Below are positions 1-6,240 of a stretch of 8,756 nucleotides of DNA, piece after piece; position 1 is the first letter of the stretch; each line of letters starts with the position of its first letter. Location: NCBI GenBank assembly GCA_934636435.1, contig CAKUAQ010000062.1:1-8756 (forward strand), written 5' to 3'. Under the pieces are notes generated by a model, which made no database searches, had not been told where the DNA came from, and saw nothing but the letters and a program-made list of their open reading frames with translations. The position numbers and the translations under genes were made by a program. The DNA is from an uncultured Eubacteriales bacterium. GTDB lineage: Bacteria; Bacillota; Clostridia; Oscillospirales; Acutalibacteraceae.

Positions 1-15
1 AGAAAGGAATTGCCT

Positions 16-195
16 ATGACGAGAAAAGAGCATGAAAAAGAATTGCGCTGCTATCCGGCGGCGCTGACCGCCGCCGAAGTGGCGGAGATCCTGCGGGTCA
101 GCACCAAGACCGTGTACAAACCGATAAAAGAAAAATCTCTTCCGGCGGTGAAGGTCGGCAGAGCCCGCACAAGGCGGTCGTGCCGTCTCCCGTGA
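16..195 (+). CDS. Small excisionase-type HTH DNA-binding protein, probably truncated
   Basis: A 59-residue ORF starts at ATG 16 behind AGAAAGGA (positions 1-8), which favours this start over an in-frame TTG at 10. Its middle is a typical excisionase/MerR-like helix-turn-helix: LTAAEVAEILRVSTKTVY, then IKEKSLPAVKVGRA. Family members normally continue with a Tyr-Arg-Ile-Pro wing strand and another helix; here the protein becomes RTRRSCRLP and stops. A proline sits just after TVYK, where the family usually has Trp or Leu, and it should disturb the recognition helix. Another frame reads HKAVV just after GRA, which resembles the missing end, so a small deletion is possible. The ORF converges on sigF with 7 bases between stop codons. 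It may be a decayed gene or a remnant of a mobile element. The family call is fairly sure; function in its present form is doubtful. Confidence 0.5.
   Translation: MTRKEHEKELRCYPAALTAAEVAEILRVSTKTVYKPIKEKSLPAVKVGRARTRRSCRLP
124..163 (-). terminator. Possible terminator of the spoIIA operon, inside the opposing HTH ORF
   Basis: Read on the minus strand, about 40 bases after the sigF stop, an imperfect stem is followed by a T-rich run. The arms are CTCT/AGAG and CCG/CGG, separated by one mismatch, with an 11-base loop. The run is ATTTTTCTTTTATC. The stem is short, so this is a weak call. It would be the only visible terminator for spoIIA in the window. Confidence 0.3.
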
Positions 196-202
196 AACGC
201 TT

Positions 203-880
203 CTATTCGTTCAGCCGCTGCCGCAGCTTGGTGAGCAGTGCCTTTTCCCGGCGGGACACCTGTACCTGGGTCATGCCCAGCCGCTCGGCGGTTGCCTGCT
301 GGGTCTGGTGCGCACCGTAGCGCAGCCGCAGCAGCAGCCGGTCCCGGGGCTCCAGCCCCGCCAGCAGCTGCTGCACCGCCAGCCGGTCGGTGATCCGTTC
401 CTCCGGGGAGTCGGTGGGCAGATCCCATTGTTCCCCCTCGCCCTCGTCGGCGGTGAGGGAGACGGCGGGCAGTCCGGCGGTGACAGCCTGCGCCGCCAGT
501 GTGGGTTCCACCCCCAGCGCTGCCGCCAGCTCCTCCACCGTGGGTTCCCGCCCCTGCTCCAGCAACAGCCTTTCCCGGGCGCGGGTGGCCCGCAGGGACA
601 GCTCCCGCAGGGAGCGGCTCACCTTCACCGTGCCGCCCTCCCGGAACAGGCGGCGCATCTCCCCCAGAATGACCGGCACCGCATAGGTGGAAAACTGCAA
701 TCCCCGTTCCGGCTCAAAGCCGTCCGCCGCTTTGATCAGCCCCAGACACCCGGCCTGGTACAGATCGTCGTATTCGACGCCCCGGCCGGTGAAGCGCCGG
801 GCACAGGCGTGCACCAGCCCCAGATTGCGGCAGATGAAGCTGTCCCGTTCCGCTGTGCCGGCCTGTGCGACCGGCATCAT
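203..880 (-). CDS. sigF: RNA polymerase sigma-F factor (forespore-specific, SpoIIAC)
   Basis: This 225-residue sigma-70-family protein directs RNA polymerase to early forespore genes after asymmetric division. Region 2 spans roughly residues 15-85 and includes YDDLYQAGCLGLIKAADGFE and FSTYAVPVILGEMRRLFR, hallmarks of the SigF/SigG/SigB group. Region 3 follows TVKVSRSLREL at about 85-145. Region 4 lies at about 168-222, with the helix-turn-helix TAERLGMTQVQVSRREK. Its position as third gene after spoIIAA and spoIIAB identifies it as SigF rather than SigG. The start overlaps the spoIIAB stop as ATGA, so translation is probably coupled; the ribosome site (AAAGGCGG) is weak. The next codon is also ATG, so the exact start could shift by one residue. 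The N-terminal lead-in is shorter than in Bacillus subtilis SigF, and SRREK replaces the usual SRLEK. Activity is expected to be blocked by SpoIIAB. Confidence 0.95.
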   Translation of the reverse strand: MMPVAQAGTAERDSFICRNLGLVHACARRFTGRGVEYDDLYQAGCLGLIKAADGFEPERGLQFSTYAVPVILGEMRRLFREGGTVKVSRSLRELSLRATRARERLLLEQGREPTVEELAAALGVEPTLAAQAVTAGLPAVSLTADEGEGEQWDLPTDSPEERITDRLAVQQLLAGLEPRDRLLLRLRYGAHQTQQATAERLGMTQVQVSRREKALLTKLRQRLNE

Positions 881-1320
881 GCACCGCCTTTCACCCGGAG
901 GGCTATGTACTTTTCCATGGTGACGGTGGTGCCCTTGCCGGGAGCGGAGCGCACCCGCAGCTTGTCCGTGAAGCTCTGCATCACCGAAAAGCCCAGTCCG
1001 GAGCGTTCCTCGCCGCCGGTGGTATACAGCGGCTCCATGGCCTGCTCCACATCCGGAATGCCGCAGCCCTTGTCCCGCACCCGCACCCAGACGCAGCCGT
1101 TATCGTACAGCTTGACGGACAGGGTGATGGTGCCGAGCCGATCGGGATAGGCATGGACGATGGCATTGGTGACGGCCTCGGAGACGGCGGTGCGCAGGTC
1201 CGCCAGCTCGTCCACCGCCGGGTCCAGCTGCGCCGCAAAGGCTGCCACCGCCGCCCGGGCAAAGCCCTCGTTGGCGGAGCGGCTGAGGAAGGTCAGCCGC
1301 ATTTCATTAACCGATTTCAT
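877..1320 (-). CDS. spoIIAB: Anti-sigma-F factor / serine kinase SpoIIAB
   Basis: This 147-residue GHKL-fold kinase binds SigF to keep it inactive and phosphorylates SpoIIAA with ATP. The ATP-binding boxes are clear: the N box around residues 48-58 (EAVTNAIVHAY, with Glu48 and Asn52), the G1 box DKGCGIPD at 83-90, the G2 box RSGLGFSVM at 106-114, and GKGTTV at 128-133. The N-terminal SANEGFAR resembles the equivalent stretch of Bacillus SpoIIAB, where SigF and SpoIIAA contacts lie. AAGGAGG lies 8 bases before ATG 1320, which supports this start. The gene overlaps the end of spoIIAA by 14 bases and the start of sigF by 4, giving a tightly coupled operon. Length fits the family. Confidence 0.96.
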   Translation of the reverse strand: MKSVNEMRLTFLSRSANEGFARAAVAAFAAQLDPAVDELADLRTAVSEAVTNAIVHAYPDRLGTITLSVKLYDNGCVWVRVRDKGCGIPDVEQAMEPLYTTGGEERSGLGFSVMQSFTDKLRVRSAPGKGTTVTMEKYIALRVKGGA

Positions 1321-1645
1321 CGCGATCTCCTCCTTTTGGTTGTTCCCAGATGGGCAGCTTGTCCAGTCCCGCCAGGCGGATCATCCGCTCCAGTCGGGGG
1401 CTGGCGCCGATGACCGTTACCGTGCCGCCCAGAGAGCGCAGCAGCCGATACCGCCCCATGATCAGTCCCACGCCGGAGCTGTCCATAAAGGTCAGCCCGG
1501 AGAAATCCAGCACCAGCTGCCCGGCGCGGTATCGGAGCACCGCCTCGTCGATGGCCTCCCGGATCTCTCCCGCGCCGTGGTGATCCAGCTCCCCCACCAG
1601 CCGGGCGGTGACGAGTCCTGTCCGGTGGCTCAATTCTACCTGCAT
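1307..1645 (-). CDS. spoIIAA: Anti-sigma-F factor antagonist SpoIIAA (STAS domain)
   Basis: This 112-residue single STAS-domain protein, in its unphosphorylated form, displaces SigF from SpoIIAB. GELDHH at residues 18-23 and FMDSSGVGLIMGRYR at 53-67 are diagnostic of SpoIIAA. By analogy with Bacillus, the phosphorylated serine is the first Ser after Asp55, that is Ser56; it should be modified by SpoIIAB and reset by the phosphatase SpoIIE, which is not in this window. The start at 1645 is preceded on the minus strand by AAGGAAAGGA with 9 bases of spacing. An overlapping ORF beginning at 1655 is in another frame and is not real. It is the first gene of the operon; no clear sigma-H promoter was found just upstream. 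Confidence 0.96.
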   Translation of the reverse strand: MQVELSHRTGLVTARLVGELDHHGAGEIREAIDEAVLRYRAGQLVLDFSGLTFMDSSGVGLIMGRYRLLRSLGGTVTVIGASPRLERMIRLAGLDKLPIWEQPKGGDRDEIG

Positions 1646-1670
1646 TGTCTGTCATCCTTTCCTTTCGATC

Positions 1671-1716
1671 GGAACAAAAATAAAAAAGCCTCTACCCGTA
1701 TAGGATAGAGACTTTT
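1671..1716 (-). terminator. Rho-independent terminator after ispDF
   Basis: On the minus strand the stem pairs CTCTA with TAGAG, continues past one mismatch with GG/CC, has a 5-base loop TATAC, and is extended by A/T pairs at the base. TTTTTTATTTTTG follows directly. It lies about 75 bases after the ispDF stop and ends only about 30 bases before the spoIIAA start. The plus-strand reading has a much weaker T-run (CTTTTCTCC). Confidence 0.75.
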
Positions 1717-1791
1717 CTCCGATTTTGCACGAAAATCCCGCCGTCGTTATCGGACTATCTTTGTCGGAACGGGGCGGTTTCCGCCGGGCGT
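1717..1791 (-). promoter_or_regulatory. Candidate regulatory region upstream of spoIIA (weak)
   Basis: Together with the terminator this is the only intergenic DNA between ispDF and spoIIAA. It holds TTTGTCGGAA on the plus strand at 1760-1769, one mismatch from the Spo0A box TGTCGAA. It also has a 6-base inverted repeat at 1721-1737 (GATTTT/AAAATC, loop GCACG) and a small GGCGG-AAA-CCGCC hairpin right after the ispDF stop. In Bacillus the spoIIA operon is transcribed by sigma-H with Spo0A~P. I could not find a convincing sigma-H or sigma-A -35/-10 pair here. Confidence 0.25.
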
Positions 1792-2961
1792 TTACGCCGG
1801 GCGGATCAGGCATACCGCATGGGCGGCGATGCCCTCCAGTGTGCCGGTAAAGCCCAGCCCCTCCTCGGTGGTGGCCTTCACGCTCACCGCCGCCGCGGGC
1901 AGCCCGCAGGCCGCCGCCAGCCGCTCCCGCATAGCGGGAATGTGGGGCTTGAGCTTCGGCTGCTGGGCCAGCACGGTGGTGTCGATGTTCACCGGGGCAT
2001 AGCCTGCCTGCCGCAGCCGTTCGATGACCTGGACGAGCAGCGCCACGCTGTCCGCGCCGGCATAGGCCGGGTCGGTGTCGGGGAACAGCCCGCCGATATC
2101 TCCCAGCGCCGCCGCTCCCAGCAGGGCGTCCATCACCGCATGGGTCAGCACATCCGCGTCGGAGTGCCCCAGCAGCCCCCGGTCGAAGGGAACGGTCACG
2201 CCCCCTAAGATCAGCGGTCGTCCTTCCACCAGCCGGTGGACGTCGTATCCGTGTCCGATGCGCATGGCCTCACGCGCTCCTTTCCGCTGCTGCAAAATGG
2301 CCTGTGCCAGCGGCACATCCGCCGGGGCGGTCAGCTTCAGATTCGTTTCCTCACCCGGAACGAGCCGCACCGGCTGTCCCGCCGCCTCTATGAGCTGGCA
2401 GTCGTCGGTGTATTCCCGTCCGGCGGCGGTGGCGGCCGCCAGCGCCCGGACATAGGTCTGCCGGTCGAATACCTGGGGGGTCTGCACCCGCCACAGGCCC
2501 TCCCGGTCCACCGTCGCGGTGACGGTCCCGGTCGGGTCGGCCCGCTTGAGGGTATCTCGCACCGGCACGGCCGCGGCAGCCGCCCCGGCTTCCCGGGCTG
2601 CCGCGACGACGGCATCCACCAGCGCCGCCGAGACCAGCGGTCGCGCGCCGTCGTGGATGCCCACGAGGGTCGTGTCCGGCGGCAGCGCCGCCAGCCCCCG
2701 CGCCACCGATTGCTGGCGGCTGGTGCCGCCCGCTACCACCGTCAGCAGCTTGCCGATGCCGTTCTCCTGCGCCAGCGCCTCAAAGACTGTTGTATCCTCC
2801 GGGCGGGCGATCAGCACGATGCCGTCCACCGTCGCGGCGCTCTCCAGCGCCCGCAGGGTGTGCAGCAGCGCCGGTTCTCCGTCGAGGGAGAGCGTCTGCT
2901 TGGGACAGCCCATTCGGGTGGAATCGCCCGCCGCTGCCACCAGCATCACCGTATACGCCAT
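1792..2961 (-). CDS. ispDF: Bifunctional IspD/IspF enzyme of the MEP isoprenoid pathway
   Basis: This 389-residue fusion carries two non-consecutive steps of the methylerythritol phosphate pathway. The N-terminal IspD part (about 1-230) forms CDP-methylerythritol. It has the nucleotide-binding AAAGDSTRMGCPKQ (9-22, Arg16 and Lys21), HDGARPLV (103-110), RVQTPQVF and NLKLT with Lys209. The C-terminal IspF part (233-389) forms the cyclic 2,4-diphosphate. It has GYDVH (Asp240, His242) and GHSDADVLTHA (His274) as zinc ligands, and ends with TTEEGLGFTGTLEG. The reading frame is open back to 3081, but that would overlap asnA deeply. ATG 2961 has GGAGG at optimal distance and begins the conserved strand, so I chose it. 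The gene starts 14 bases after the asnA stop, so it is probably co-transcribed with asnS-asnA. Confidence 0.95.
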   Translation of the reverse strand: MAYTVMLVAAAGDSTRMGCPKQTLSLDGEPALLHTLRALESAATVDGIVLIARPEDTTVFEALAQENGIGKLLTVVAGGTSRQQSVARGLAALPPDTTLVGIHDGARPLVSAALVDAVVAAAREAGAAAAAVPVRDTLKRADPTGTVTATVDREGLWRVQTPQVFDRQTYVRALAAATAAGREYTDDCQLIEAAGQPVRLVPGEETNLKLTAPADVPLAQAILQQRKGAREAMRIGHGYDVHRLVEGRPLILGGVTVPFDRGLLGHSDADVLTHAVMDALLGAAALGDIGGLFPDTDPAYAGADSVALLVQVIERLRQAGYAPVNIDTTVLAQQPKLKPHIPAMRERLAAACGLPAAAVSVKATTEEGLGFTGTLEGIAAHAVCLIRPA

Positions 2962-2975
2962 GGCGTTTCCTCCGT

Positions 2976-3986
2976 TCACAGCAGCGGGATCCCGTGCTTT
3001 TGGCATTCCGCCGCCATATCCTCCGGCCAGACCGATACCTGCACCTCGCCGATGTGGGCTTTTTCCAGCATCAGCATGCACAGGCGGCTCTGGCCGATGC
3101 CCCCGCCGATGGTCAGCGGCAGGGTGTCCTCCAGAATGCCCCGGTGGTAGGCGTACCGCATCCGATCCTCCGCGCCGGCGAGCTTCAGCTGCCGCCGCAG
3201 GCTTTCCGCGTCCACCCGCACGCCCATGGAGCTGACCTCCAGCGCCTGCCCCAAGGTTTCATCCCAGAACAGCAGATCGCCGTTCAGACGCCAGTCGTCA
3301 TAGTCCGGCGCTCGACCGTCATGGGGCTTGCCGTCCGCCAGTGCCCCGCCGATCTGCATGAGGAACACCGTGCGGTGCTCTCGGGTGATGGCGTTTTCCC
3401 GCTCCTTAGGGGTCAGCGTCGGGTACCGATCCGCCAGCTCCTGTGTGGTGAGGAAACAGACCTCCTCGTTCAGCTCGGCGGTGAGCAGCGGATATTTCTG
3501 CTGCAACAGCTTGTTGGTGTCCACCACCGCCTTGACGATCCGCCGCACCGTGTGCTGCAAATAGTCCACCGTGCGCTGCTCCCGGGAGATAACCTTTTCC
3601 CAGTCCCACTGATCCACAAAGATGGAGTGAGTGTTGTCTATATCGTCGTCCCGGCGGATGGCGTTCATATCCGTATACAGTCCCTCGCCGGGCTGAAAGC
3701 CATAGTGTCCCAGTGCCACCCGTTTCCATTTTGCCAGCGATTGCACCACCTCGGCGTGGGCTTCGTCCAGTTCCTTGATGGTGAAATCCACCTTCCGCTC
3801 CACGCCGTTCAGATCGTCGTTGATGCCGTTGCCGCCCAGCACCAGCACCGGAGCCGTCACCCGTTCCAGATGCAGATTCTGTGCCAGCAGCACCTGAAAG
3901 GTATCCTTGATCACTTTGATGGCCTGCTGGGTCTGACGCAGTCCCAGCTTCGGGTCATACCCGGGAAAAAAATGACACGCACGCAT
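2976..3986 (-). CDS. asnA: Aspartate-ammonia ligase (asparagine synthetase A)
   Basis: This 336-residue enzyme makes asparagine from aspartate, ammonia and ATP (giving AMP and PPi) in the cytoplasm. Its fold is that of class II aminoacyl-tRNA synthetases. Conserved blocks match E. coli AsnA in order: SLAKWKR (83-89), EGLYTDMNAIR (101-111), VDQWDWE (124-130), RAPDYDDW (225-232), SSMGVRVDA (252-260), and the motif-3-like GGGIGQSRL (294-302). Length is close to the family's 330. ATG 3986 has AAGGAG 8 bases upstream. The gene lies 38 bases after the asnS stop with no terminator between, so both ways of handling asparagine (making it and loading it onto tRNA) appear to share one transcript under the T-box. 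Confidence 0.97.
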   Translation of the reverse strand: MRACHFFPGYDPKLGLRQTQQAIKVIKDTFQVLLAQNLHLERVTAPVLVLGGNGINDDLNGVERKVDFTIKELDEAHAEVVQSLAKWKRVALGHYGFQPGEGLYTDMNAIRRDDDIDNTHSIFVDQWDWEKVISREQRTVDYLQHTVRRIVKAVVDTNKLLQQKYPLLTAELNEEVCFLTTQELADRYPTLTPKERENAITREHRTVFLMQIGGALADGKPHDGRAPDYDDWRLNGDLLFWDETLGQALEVSSMGVRVDAESLRRQLKLAGAEDRMRYAYHRGILEDTLPLTIGGGIGQSRLCMLMLEKAHIGEVQVSVWPEDMAAECQKHGIPLL

Positions 3987-4024
3987 AGCTGCAACTCCTT
4001 ACCTTTCCCTTACACGATATCCGT

Positions 4025-5395
4025 TCAGCGGATGCTGCCCACGGTGCGGGGGAACAGCTGCACATCCCGGATGTTGGACACGCCGGTCACATACATAATG
4101 ATTCGCTCAAAGCCCAGCCCGAACCCGGAATGGGGCACCGAGCCGAACCGCCGCAGATCCAGATAATCCCGATAGTCGTCCAGATTCATATGCCGCTCCT
4201 GCATGGCTGCCAGCAGCTTGTCCAGATCCGCCTCCCGCTCGGAGCAGCCGATGATCTCGCCCACCCCCGGCACCAGCAGGTCGGTGGCAGCCACCGTCTT
4301 GCCGTCGGGATTCTGCTTCATATAGAAGGATTTGATATCCTTGGGATAGTTGGTGACGAATACCGGCTTTTTGAACACCTGCTCGGTGATATACCGCTCA
4401 TGCTCCGTCTGCAGATCGCAGCCCCAATAGACCGGATATTTGAAGTCCGCGTCCGCCTTTTCCAGAATGGCGATGGCGTCGGTATAGTCCAGCACCTGGA
4501 AGTCGTGATCGGTGACGCTCTGGAGCTTTTCCCGTAAGCCCGGCTCAAAGAATTTGTCGAAGAAAGCCAGCTCCTCCGGGCATTTTTCCATCACATCCCG
4601 GATGATGTATTTGATCATCTCCTCGGCGATCTCGATGATGTCCGGCAGCTCCGCAAAGGCCACCTCCGGCTCCACGTGCCAGAATTCCGCCACGTGCCGG
4701 GGGGTGTTGCTGTTCTCCGCCCGGAAGGAGGGGCCAAAGGTGTATATCTTTCCCAGTGCCATGGCAGCCATTTCGCCCTCCAGCTGACCGGACACGCTTA
4801 ATCCCGCCCGTCTGCCGAAAAAGTCGGCGGCGTAGTATTCCTCGGCGCTCTTATACTGATCGGAATAGCCGATGGTGGTCACCTTGAACATTTCGCCCGC
4901 GCCCTCGCAATCGCTGGCGGTGATCAGCGGGGTGTTCACATACACATAGCCCCGCTCCTGAAAATACCGGTGGATGGCCGCCGCCATCACCGACCGCACC
5001 CGGAAGATGGCGTTGAACATATTGGTGCGCACCCGCAGATGAGGAATGGTGCGGAGGAATTCCGCCGTGTGGCGCTTCTTCTGCAGCGGGTATTCGCCGG
5101 GGCAGATGCCCAGCACGGTGATCTGTGCCGCATTCACCTCCACGCCGTTGCGCTCGCTGGCGATCAGCTCGCCCTCCACCTTCAGGCTGGTGCCGATGGG
5201 CATGAAAGCACTTACATCTCCCAGCTTTTCCTTGTCCAGCACGATTTGCAGGTGCTTGAGGGAGGTGCCGTCGTTCATCTCCAGAAAGGCGACGTTCTTC
5301 GAGTCCCGGGAGGTGCGCACCCAGCCGCAGACCGTCACGGTCTGCCCGATATACGCCGGGTCGGTGAACAGAATACGAATGTCCGTGTGTTTCAT
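4025..5395 (-). CDS. asnS: Asparaginyl-tRNA synthetase
   Basis: This 456-residue class IIb synthetase charges tRNA-Asn with asparagine. The N-terminal OB-fold anticodon-binding domain covers about residues 1-105 (VTVCGWVRTSRDSKNVAFLE). The catalytic core has motif 1 around VYVNTPLI (151-158), motif 2 as FGPSFRAENSNTPRHVAEFW (220-239), and motif 3 as GFGLGFERIIMYVTG (424-438). The use of SFRAENSNT followed by HVAEFWHVE is typical of AsnRS and separates it from AspRS. The frame is open back to 5500, but those codons would lie inside the T-box antiterminator. ATG 5395 has AAGGAG 9 bases upstream and begins the normal family N-terminus. It is the first gene of the operon, 41 bases after the leader's T-tract. 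Confidence 0.97.
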   Translation of the reverse strand: MKHTDIRILFTDPAYIGQTVTVCGWVRTSRDSKNVAFLEMNDGTSLKHLQIVLDKEKLGDVSAFMPIGTSLKVEGELIASERNGVEVNAAQITVLGICPGEYPLQKKRHTAEFLRTIPHLRVRTNMFNAIFRVRSVMAAAIHRYFQERGYVYVNTPLITASDCEGAGEMFKVTTIGYSDQYKSAEEYYAADFFGRRAGLSVSGQLEGEMAAMALGKIYTFGPSFRAENSNTPRHVAEFWHVEPEVAFAELPDIIEIAEEMIKYIIRDVMEKCPEELAFFDKFFEPGLREKLQSVTDHDFQVLDYTDAIAILEKADADFKYPVYWGCDLQTEHERYITEQVFKKPVFVTNYPKDIKSFYMKQNPDGKTVAATDLLVPGVGEIIGCSEREADLDKLLAAMQERHMNLDDYRDYLDLRRFGSVPHSGFGLGFERIIMYVTGVSNIRDVQLFPRTVGSIR

Positions 5396-5435
5396 AGTAC
5401 AACTCTCCTTTATTTCTGTGCAAAGATGCGCAAAA

Positions 5436-5481
5436 CAAAATAAAAAAGCCGCCCGTCCTACTGTGAATAGGACGAACAGCT
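5436..5481 (-). terminator. T-box leader terminator hairpin
   Basis: On the minus strand, 14 consecutive pairs (three of them G-U) join AGCTGTTCGTCCTA to TAGGACGGGCGGCT around the 7-base loop TTCACAG. TTTTTTATTTTG follows. The upstream arm shares GTTCGTCCTA with the antiterminator, so the two folds exclude each other. Confidence 0.9.
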
Positions 5482-5710
5482 CAACTGCCCGTGGTGCCAC
5501 CTACATTGCCGGACGATCGCCGGCCGCTCCGCCTCTGACAAGGCTTTGCCCTTTAACGCAGGGTGTACGGCGCACCTACTGCCCCGCAGGGGGTTCGGCT
5601 TGCGGCTCGGGAGTGTTATTCCCGCAGCGGTCTGTCGCCGGGCTCTCACCCTCCCCGGCTCGCTATGGACGCTGTGCGGCGGTACTTCTCTCCGTCAAGG
5701 CCTGTTTCTG
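5436..5710 (-). ncRNA. tRNA-Asn-sensing T-box riboswitch (leader of asnS-asnA-ispDF)
   Basis: The leader shows the T-box parts in order on the minus strand. Stem I begins with GACGGAGAGAAGTA (5696-5683) and carries GGTGAGAGCC (5650-5641). The specifier-loop side reads GGGAATAACACTCCC; AAC at 5617-5615 is the likely specifier, and the triplet before it, AAT, is also an Asn codon. The antiterminator folds as TAGG (5503-5500) with CCTA and ACGGGC with GTTCGT, enclosing the canonical 7-base bulge TGGCACC (5499-5493). TGGC can pair with a tRNA ending GCCA, as expected for tRNA-Asn with discriminator G. Uncharged tRNA-Asn should stabilise the antiterminator and allow read-through; otherwise the overlapping terminator forms. 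The exact 5' end is inferred from the promoter. Confidence 0.93.
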
Positions 5711-5716
5711 TTTTCG

Positions 5717-5745
5717 AGGATACCACATTTCCGGCGGCTTGTCAA
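5717..5745 (-). promoter_or_regulatory. Sigma-A-type promoter of the T-box/asnS operon
   Basis: On the minus strand TTGACA (5745-5740) is a perfect -35. It is followed by exactly 17 bases and TATCCT (5722-5717) as -10. The predicted start is near 5710, just before the recognisable T-box sequence. A 7-base inverted repeat, TTTCCGG/CCGGAAA at 5728-5734 and 5746-5752, flanks the -35 box. Confidence 0.8.
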
Positions 5746-5810
5746 CCGGAAAATGGAAGGTTTTTTGTGTCCGCCCCGTCTGCCCCCTATTGTGCGCTGT
5801 TCGGGACGGT

Positions 5811-6161
5811 TTATGCGTCCGGCTCCGTCGCGCCGCCCAGGGAGCGGAGATAGGTGGATAGCAGCCCCAGCGCCGTGCGCTTTTCCCGGGGGGAGCACTG
5901 CGCCAGCTCCCGCAGCAGTGCCTCCTCCCGGGCCGCCAGCGCCGCGTCCTCCTCCAAAAGCACGTCGTTGGGGGTGATCCCCAGCGCCCGGCAGATGCGC
6001 AGCGCCGTTTCCACCCGCATATTGACGCTCCCCCGCTCGATGTCGGCATAGGTGCGGTCGGATAGCCCGGCACGCTCTGCCACCTCCGCCTGGGTCAGCC
6101 CCAGCGCCTTGCGCTGCGCCAGCAGTCGGTTTCCGATTTTATACCAGTCACACGTTCCCAT
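5811..6161 (-). CDS. XRE-family helix-turn-helix transcriptional regulator
   Basis: This 116-residue protein has an N-terminal XRE/Cro-type HTH at about residues 8-68: IGNRLLAQRKALGLTQAEVA, then ERAGLSDRTYADIERG and ALRICRALGITPNDVL. The C-terminal 45 residues are a charged, probably helical stretch (AALAAREEALLRELAQ) that may mediate dimer contacts; no ligand or peptidase domain is present. AGGAGG sits 5 bases before ATG 6161. The gene is divergent from the collagen-like gene, and its promoter lies in a palindromic region shared with that gene's promoter, so it probably represses itself and its neighbour. This role is inferred from arrangement only. No terminator is seen between its stop and the T-box promoter. 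The substrate or signal is unknown. Confidence 0.88.
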   Translation of the reverse strand: MGTCDWYKIGNRLLAQRKALGLTQAEVAERAGLSDRTYADIERGSVNMRVETALRICRALGITPNDVLLEEDAALAAREEALLRELAQCSPREKRTALGLLSTYLRSLGGATEPDA

Positions 6162-6191
6162 ACGGTCCTCCTAATAATAGAACATATAGGA

Positions 6192-6218
6192 ATTATACTT
6201 CCTGTTTTCTCTTGACAA
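6192..6218 (-). promoter_or_regulatory. Promoter of the XRE regulator gene
   Basis: On the minus strand a perfect TATAAT (6197-6192) is preceded by TTGTCA (6218-6213), 15 bases upstream. The spacing is short, so the -35 may be used poorly. The -10 lies within the left arm of the large inverted repeat. Confidence 0.55.
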
Positions 6219-6240
6219 ATAGGAAGTATAAATGTAGAAT
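6212..6240 (+). promoter_or_regulatory. Promoter of the collagen-like protein gene
   Basis: TTGACA (6212-6217) and TAGAAT (6235-6240) are 17 bases apart, a near-ideal sigma-A promoter. The -35 overlaps the opposing gene's -35 on the other strand. The right arm of the inverted repeat fills the spacer, so a bound repressor would block polymerase. The predicted leader is about 40 bases and contains AGAGGAG before ATG 6288. Confidence 0.75.

Noticed and set aside
308..1150. Long plus-strand open frame opposite sigF and spoIIAB
   Set aside because: It is a shadow of GC-rich genes: biased composition, no recognisable domain, and it overlaps two clearly conserved genes.
2962..3081. N-terminal extension of IspDF by 40 residues
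   Set aside because: It would overlap the end of asnA by over 100 bases and encodes a non-conserved Gly/Arg-rich stretch; ATG 2961 has GGAGG and starts the conserved domain.
2790..4166. 458-residue plus-strand open frame opposite asnA and ispDF
   Set aside because: It runs antisense through three conserved enzyme genes, shows no domain and has no ribosome site.
5396..5500. N-terminal extension of AsnRS by 35 residues
   Set aside because: These codons lie in the T-box terminator and antiterminator; the family N-terminus and a good ribosome site support ATG 5395.
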